64,000 nucleotides of DNA from Aquilaria yunnanensis. Its lineage: Eukaryota > Streptophyta > Magnoliopsida > Malvales > Thymelaeaceae. Every line of letters begins with the position of its first letter. Within the stretch, counting starts at the first letter, position 1. Made by a program: the position numbers and the translations under genes. Positions 58,414 through 64,000 of this stretch are shown here, piece by piece. The notes beneath the pieces are model-generated. The model searched no databases, was not told where the DNA came from, and saw nothing but the letters and a program-made list of their open reading frames with translations. The stretch lies in the NCBI GenBank assembly GCA_039654915.1, contig JBDJPA010000012.1, positions 1,426,001 to 1,490,000 of the forward strand. The letters run 5' to 3'.

Positions 58414-60273
58414 TGTTGACACTCAATTTTTTCCGGGCACGGATTTTTGTTTAAGTTTTAGGTTAGGAAAATTAGTTTAGGAGTATTTTGATTTTTATAG
58501 GGGCATTTTAGTCGTTTTAGGTAATTGTCGATATTTGGAGTTTAAGTGGTCATCTAGGGTAGAAATAGGAGTTAATTTAGTTTAGGTACTAATTTGGAGT
58601 CTTAAAAGTGTTGTAGGGTCAATTTGGGCAAAAAGGAAAGTTTGGGAGGAAGTTGGGGATTTTTGGAAAGTTTTTTGCAAAATTTGAAAGTTTGGGGTTA
58701 ATCTATCAAAATTGAAAAATTTGAGGTAAATCTGTCAAAACTTGAAAGTTTGGGGAAAATCTGACGAAATCCTGAAGTTCTAGGAAAATCTGGTGATTTT
58801 GGCAAAGTTTTGGGCTTAATTGGCAGATTAAAGAAGTATTGAGTGAAATTGGAAATTCGAATAGAGTTTGGGGGAAAACAGCAACTTAAGAGTTCTTATG
58901 GACTTGAATCAGTATTTTGACCAAAACTATTTAAAATTGAATTTGGACCAGTTTTAAACTAGGAAAACCTAATCTCGCCTAGGACTCACTAGTATAAATA
59001 GGGGTCACTATTGGCATGAAAAAGGGAGAAAAATCGTAACCCTAGGCTCCTAACTCGGAAAAGGGAAAACTGCCACCTTAAGCCTCCTGATTTCTCGCTC
59101 TCAGCTCTCCAGAACCCTAACCTCCTAGCTTTGCCGCCACCACCCCCTGGTTGCTCCCCCAGCTGACCGACGCTTCGATTTCTCCCAAGCCGACCGACGC
59201 TTCAGCTTCACGTCCTCTCAGCACCGCCGCCAGCCGTCCCAGCTCCCACGGCGTCGCGTGACCCTGCCCAGGTGCCACTCCAATCGCCGTTTTCCGTCGC
59301 CGATTCAGCGAGGCCCGAGTTCCGTCGTCTCCAACGCCTCCATCGTCTCCGGCCATTTTTCCCTGCTTCTGTGGTTGCTACATCGTCGCCGAGCATAGCC
59401 TAGGCCGTCACCGGTCCCGCCTCCGCTGAAGAAGGGAGAATCGAGGTCGAATCCAATCGCAACCCGTTTTCAAACCCGCCATCATTCGAATCCAATCCAT
59501 CCACAACTTTTCTGGTATAACCCTCGTTTAGCCCCTACTTATTTTCATTTCATTCTCCCGAGTCACTAACTTCCTATTTTTTTCATATTGACCATTGATA
59601 GCAAGTTTTGGTTTTTATTTCGTTTTTTTTTTCTTTGTCGCTTTCTTATTTATTTGTTCTGGTCACTCATTAAATACAGTCATTAAATCTTCATAAAAAT
59701 ATAACATAGTGTGTTTTGTTTATTTTATTTTGTTTTTTCTTAAATTACTTCAGTTATTTTTATTAACTAACTTTAGGATCATGCAATTTGTTTTTTTTTT
59801 CTCTAATAAGGATCTCATAATGTGTCTTAAAAAAATAATTAGTTGTTTAATTGCTCAAATTTTTTATTTTTCCCATTGTGTAGACATTAGCAAGAAATCA
59901 AATAAAAACAATTTCTCATTCTTTCCTTTTAGTACTTGACAATTATTTTTCAAAATATCTGTTTTTGGTGGTTTGATAAAATCCCGAGATAGATTGTTTA
60001 TTCCATATTCGGTTGGTCTGATAAGATCTCCGGTTTGGAATTAAAAATTAAATAAAATTCATAAAATTATTTTAAATCAAAGATCAGATCAAGAAATAAA
60101 TGGTTAGGAAAAGATAAAACTGAACCCCATGGTACCAATTCCCGGGCGCTTTAATAGGGTTATTTTAGCGTAACTGACTCACGATCTTAGAATCTCTCGC
60201 AGACCATTTTTCAGGTATCCAATCGACATAGGAAAACTGTTTGGTGGTGATTCCTAAAAATCACGTTGCTATT
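58414..60273 (+). mobile_element. Solo LTR, family A copy 3, nested in the copia element (1.86 kb)
   Basis: It begins TGTTGACACTCAATTTT and ends CACGTTGCTATT, aligned base for base with GTTGCCACA of the other copies. Five-base duplications GTATC lie at 58409-58413 and 60274-60278. It carries U3 repeats (58670-58800), a TATA box (58993-59000), a GC-rich patch (59090-59480), a hairpin (60000-60041) and the conserved 3' block (60130-60273). Because it interrupts integrase it is younger than the copia insertion. Confidence 0.9.
60000..60041 (+). repeat. Two-stem hairpin in LTR copy 3
   Basis: Outer arms are ATTCCA 60000-60005 and TGGAAT 60036-60041; inner arms are GGTCT 60015-60019 and AGATC 60024-60028 (one G-T pair), with loop GATA. 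The arm spacing is again 9 and 7 nt, although the primary sequence is far from that of copies 1 and 2. Confidence 0.75.
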
Positions 60274-60278
60274 GTATC

Positions 60279-62227
60279 TTTGTTCTTACTTCTTTTTTAA
60301 CCTCATCGTTGAATTTTTTGAACTTTTCTAATGCTTTTGATTTTTCTTTCATAAAATCAGCCTATACATACCTTGAGAAGTCATCTATATCTATAAATGT
60401 GATCATGTAACGCATCTCACTAACAGATAGTTGCTTGCATGGCCTAAATATTTCTGAGCAGACCAATTCCAGCGACATCTCTGCTCGAAACTTTGACTAT
60501 TTGTATGGAAACTAATATGCTTCCCCATACTGACAATTAGCACAAACTATGCCATCTTTGACTTCTAACTGTGGAAGTCCTTTAAGCATGGACTTCGCCA
60601 TCATCACATTTAGCTTCTTGTAACATACATGTCCTAGTTGAGCATGCTACAGATTTGCCGTTTCATTCCTCATTGTCTTGTCTACGTAACCTTCCTTTGT
60701 AGACATTACATAGATAGACTGGACTCATTGCCCTTACATGATTTGATCAATTGTCACTTTCACCTTCCTATAGATCTTTACATCGTCAGGTCCAAACACC
60801 ACATAGTTGCTTGTAGATGTCAATTGTGATACTGACATCAAATTCTTCCTCATTCTAGGTATATAGTACGCTCGTTCTAAGTGCACTTTTTCAGCACTAT
60901 TTCGTGGAGTAATTACTTTTTTTCCCACATGGGCAATGGGTAGTCGACTAATATTAGCCATTACCATTACATGATCTCCCTTATGGTCAAACAAGTTCAC
61001 CAACTTATCCTTATCTTTTGTCATGTGATTTGAGCAGCCCAAATCTACAATCCAATCATCTTTAAAATTAACCAATTTATTGCTTTTCAAGATTTATGCT
61101 TGTTCTTCCTTTTTTATACTGCAAGAAGTTGGAAGCTCATGATTATCCCAATCTTCTTCATTGGCTCTCTTTTCTTTGGTAGAGGTTGCAACATTTCCTT
61201 TAACTTGCTTAAATCGACAATCACAAGCAAAATGACCTTTCTTGCCACAGTTGTAGCATCTGTCATCTTTCCTTTGCCACTTTTGCTCTTTACCATCAGC
61301 TTTACCTTGTGGCCTTTTCTCAACTTCATGAGCTCTTCCTTGATATGAGCTTCATTGTTGTCTTCCTCTCTATTTATGACTTTTCCGATTGAAAAGTGCA
61401 ATATCTTCTTCTTTGATTGCGACATTAGACATTTGTTTGTATAGGTCCTCTTCATTAGCCAACAAATTTTCCAACTCCGATAAAGTTGGTTCTTTCACCC
61501 TTCCATAGGTCGACGCAACAAGACCCTTATATTATGTCTTAGCCTGTGAACAATAATCCTCCGCCATCCTAACTTCACTAATTTTTCTCTCAGAATCTAA
61601 CCTTGATATGTTAGCACAAATAGATTTAACTTTTGTAAAATTTGATTTACAATTAAATTTCACTGTGTAATGGAAAAGAGCTCATTCTCCAATCTTTATA
61701 GCTTTGCCTCGTTTGTTTTTGTGAACACCGTGACAGAGTGTCCCAAGTCTCCTTGGATGTCGCCATATCCTTGATCCACCATAGGAAATCATCTTCCACC
61801 ATGACCAACAACACATACATTTTTTGCCAGCCCTAACCTTCCATTCCTTCAAGGTTGCGGCATCTTTGGGTTATGTAGTGCTTTCACCTTTTATGAGGTC
61901 CCATAAATCTTGTCCTTTCAAGTAGAAACGAACGCGAATGCTCCAACTTTGATAATTATGACTATTTAATTTTTCAAGGCACTCACCAAGATCTGCCATT
62001 AGTTTTTGACCAACTTGCCTAGTCTTAGAATGTTAACTAGCAGAGCCTCATCTTCAACAGGTCCCCGACCTTTTACTTGTCACTTGTGGTCCTTGACTGC
62101 TCTATTTGGTAATCGTTTATGTACCAGGTGTATGATTACTTTAACAAACACTCCGCGTGCTTGTTACCCCAACTCTGATAAAACCTCCTCATGCGTGGCA
62201 CTTATTCGTACCTGCTCTAATACCAAA
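60279..62227 (-). pseudogene. Copia gag, protease, GAG-pre-integrase and integrase N-part
   Basis: Read on the minus strand from 62200: a Gag (UBN2-type) region with frame breaks; a CCHC zinc knuckle CYNCGKKGHFACDC (about 61217-61258); protease at 60734-61090, where WIVDLGCSNHMT shows Leu in place of Ser or Thr in the catalytic D-S/T-G; a GAG-pre-integrase part with GLPQLEVKDGIVCANCQYG (about 60540); and the integrase start, with FIDIDDFSR and KEKSKALEKFKKF, up to the nested LTR at 60278. Gag and protease lie in different frames. The changed protease residue and many stops show it is dead. Confidence 0.88.
62212..62226 (-). other. Primer-binding site (tRNA-iMet type)
   Basis: The minus strand reads TTGGTATTAGAGCAG right after the 5' LTR. 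It matches the TGGTATCAGAGC complement of initiator Met-tRNA used by most plant copia elements, with one change. Confidence 0.88.
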
Positions 62228-62759
62228 TGTCGAGAATAATAATAAAATCTGAAATTTTATTATTTTGGGTCAAATGTAGACACAAAAATATTACAACACT
62301 AATTTTGATGGCCCTCTTTCACATAATCAAATACTCACTGAAGCACACACAAACCTCCTTTTCTTCATTCTTTTCTATTTTCTCTCTTGTCCATACACCG
62401 TTCTTTTTCTCTCCATGCATACATCAACTTACCCCTAGTATCGTATTTATGCTAGTCTTAGGTTGGTCATTACTTTAATATTTAATTCATAGGCAATTCT
62501 AGTATGCCGGCTAGGTAGAGCTTGCTTGTTCTTCTAAGATTATTAAATCAATTTACTTCATTCTGCACATTCTCTATGTTTATAGACTTGTTTTCATAGC
62601 TTCTCAATTCTTCTTCAAAGTCGGTTGCTTCCTTATCCATATACACTTGTCTAGTAGCTTCATGGTCCTTCTTTAACCTTTTTTTTTTTAAAGTCGGTTG
62701 GCTAAGCTTTCTTCATGATTCTCAACTATTCTTAACCAAGTCGGTGTTGACTTTTAACA
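62228..62759 (-). repeat. Copia 5' LTR (right copy)
   Basis: It is bounded by TGT and ACA on the plus strand and aligns with 57056-57562 throughout. It has small insertions, such as extra bases around 62478-62500 and a T-run near 62680. Confidence 0.9.
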
Positions 62760-62764
62760 CTCTC

Positions 62765-63178
62765 TAATTTTTCTTTTGTCTTTATTTTTTTCCTTCTTCA
62801 ACTTTTATCGATCAGTTGAAACAATTTATTAGAATTTGTAAATAGTAAGAACTAAGAAGTCCTAAAATTTTATTAGAGTAATCATAGCATGTTCTTAATT
62901 AGCGTCCTCATCTTTTTGAAGAAAAAGGGTATATTTTAAAAGTTGGAAATTTTTTACGTAAAAGGAAAAGAAAATAGTCACAAAAAACTCTGACATTTTT
63001 TTTAAAAAAAATATGTAAAATTAGATATTTCCTTTGAAACTGCATTTATTGAAAAAAATATTCATTGGCATAAACGACATTTCACTTTTAATTACAAAAA
63101 ATTCACCTTTTGATATGTGCCTATTCAGTTTTTTTTTTCAAACTTGACATTGATCATCAAGGAAGGAATTATATATGT
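62765..63178. other. Short intergenic stretch
   Basis: AT-rich; no feature seen apart from the target duplication at its left edge. Confidence 0.4.
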
Positions 63179-64000
63179 CACTACAAGAAAGATGACTTTT
63201 AGTGACAAATTTTTAGTGATATAAAAAAAAGTAGTGGTTTTAATAACAATTCAAGTGTTTGGTCACAAATATTTGAAGAGTTATTATTTAATGGTGAATT
63301 GGGTGATCGTCACCTTTATTTTAACACTAAAAGCAACATATTTGTGATAAACAAAAAATCTTATGAGAATTAATATTAGATTTTAGTGACGAGTAAACTT
63401 TTTATCACAATAACTATTACCAGTGACACTCATGTGATAGTTATTAAAAGGTTGACACTAAATACTTGGTATTTGTGACCGTCATTAGATGAATCAAAAT
63501 CTATGATGTTTTTTTGTGATATATATTTGCATCAAACCAATTCTTGCTTTTTGTCATGGGTAAGCATTATATCAATTCTAGTTTTAAGTGATGAGCAAGT
63601 ATTGCCACTACATTATTACGGGTAAAAAAATATATATTACTTAACTGAATGAGTTTGAGTTAAAAATAACATTAAATAAAAAAATTTTGTAATAATGTTA
63701 CTTAACTGAATGAGTTTGAGTTAAAAATAATAATATTTAAAAAAAATAGAACAATAGCAACAAAAAATAATGCATGCAATATATTGAGAAATAGGTAATC
63801 AATGTAACATGATTATTAAGTTCATCAAACAACATCGATTCAATCATAAATCATCATCAAGATCATCTTTAGCATAATTATCAGTGGGTTCAACATCATC
63901 TGCATCATCGAATAACAATTAAGCTTCATTATTTATGTCACTTGTATCATTCTCTAACATTCTGGAATAATTGAAGGCTTTTGAATAGTAACATTATCCA
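63179..64000. mobile_element. One end of a probable CACTA (En/Spm) element
   Basis: The end CACTACAAGAAAGATGAC is the classic CACTA terminus. Behind it, direct and inverted copies of 'ttttagtgac', 'tttgtgac' and 'gtcac' (63195-63600) look like subterminal transposase-binding repeats. A phrase 'ttacttaactgaatgagttt' is duplicated at 63637 and 63698. Near 63840-63960 the minus strand encodes an Asp-rich stretch, possibly from the element. The other end lies outside the window. Confidence 0.7.

Larger units (their letters stand above)
57056..62759 (-). mobile_element. Ty1/copia retrotransposon, decayed, with nested solo LTR
   Basis: Two LTRs (57056-57562 and 62228-62759) lie in the same orientation. 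A CTCTC target duplication flanks them (57051-57055 and 62760-62764). On the minus strand the primer-binding site follows the right-hand LTR and a purine tract precedes the left-hand one, so the element reads right to left. The interior encodes Gag, protease, GAG-pre-integrase and integrase relics. After integrase only a short stretch remains, so reverse transcriptase and RNase H are missing. A foreign solo LTR splits integrase at 58414-60273. The LTRs differ by many substitutions and small indels, so the insertion is old. Confidence 0.93.

Overview
The window is nuclear DNA of a flowering plant, most likely a eudicot. It is AT-rich, the genes have GT-AG introns, and the proteins resemble Arabidopsis proteins closely. 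Nothing bacterial, viral or organellar was seen. Only three genes look intact. They are a single-exon calmodulin-like protein (CML25 type, minus strand, 6738-7325), a three-exon ankyrin/PGG membrane protein (plus strand, 32794-35934), and a twenty-exon VAC14 homologue (plus strand, 42396-51042). The last two correspond to Arabidopsis At2g01680 and At2g01690, which carry consecutive locus numbers, so the pair looks like conserved microsynteny.

Most of the rest is transposon sequence, much of it nested. From left to right: the 3' part of a long LTR (1-2307); a hAT MITE (5244-5671); a foldback element (8082-8442); a 2.7-kb solo LTR on the minus strand (11375-14056); a Stowaway MITE (14226-14458); a decayed hAT transposon (16182-21473) holding a 2.2-kb non-autonomous hAT element (18963-21142); a hAT-like MITE (23607-24217); a purine-rich low-complexity tract; a 3.9-kb solo LTR (25351-29246); a second, inverted and better preserved hAT copy (29326-32447); the ankyrin gene; a 953-bp hAT element with perfect target duplications (37271-38223); further MITEs; VAC14; more MITEs; a degenerate LTR piece; a probable copia solo LTR (55493-56898); a Ty1/copia element on the minus strand (57056-62759) lacking reverse transcriptase and interrupted by a solo LTR (58414-60273); and one end of a probable CACTA element running off the right edge.

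The most unusual signal lies in the LTR family present at 1-2307, 25351-29246 and 58414-60273. These LTRs contain ten copies of a two-stem hairpin of about 45 nt. Its stems change sequence between copies while staying paired, and its 9-nt/7-nt internal loop has constant size. A second hairpin near the 3' end of the same LTRs also shows a compensated pair. This looks like selection on a nucleic-acid structure rather than on sequence. The genes themselves look ordinary, and no new gene system was found.
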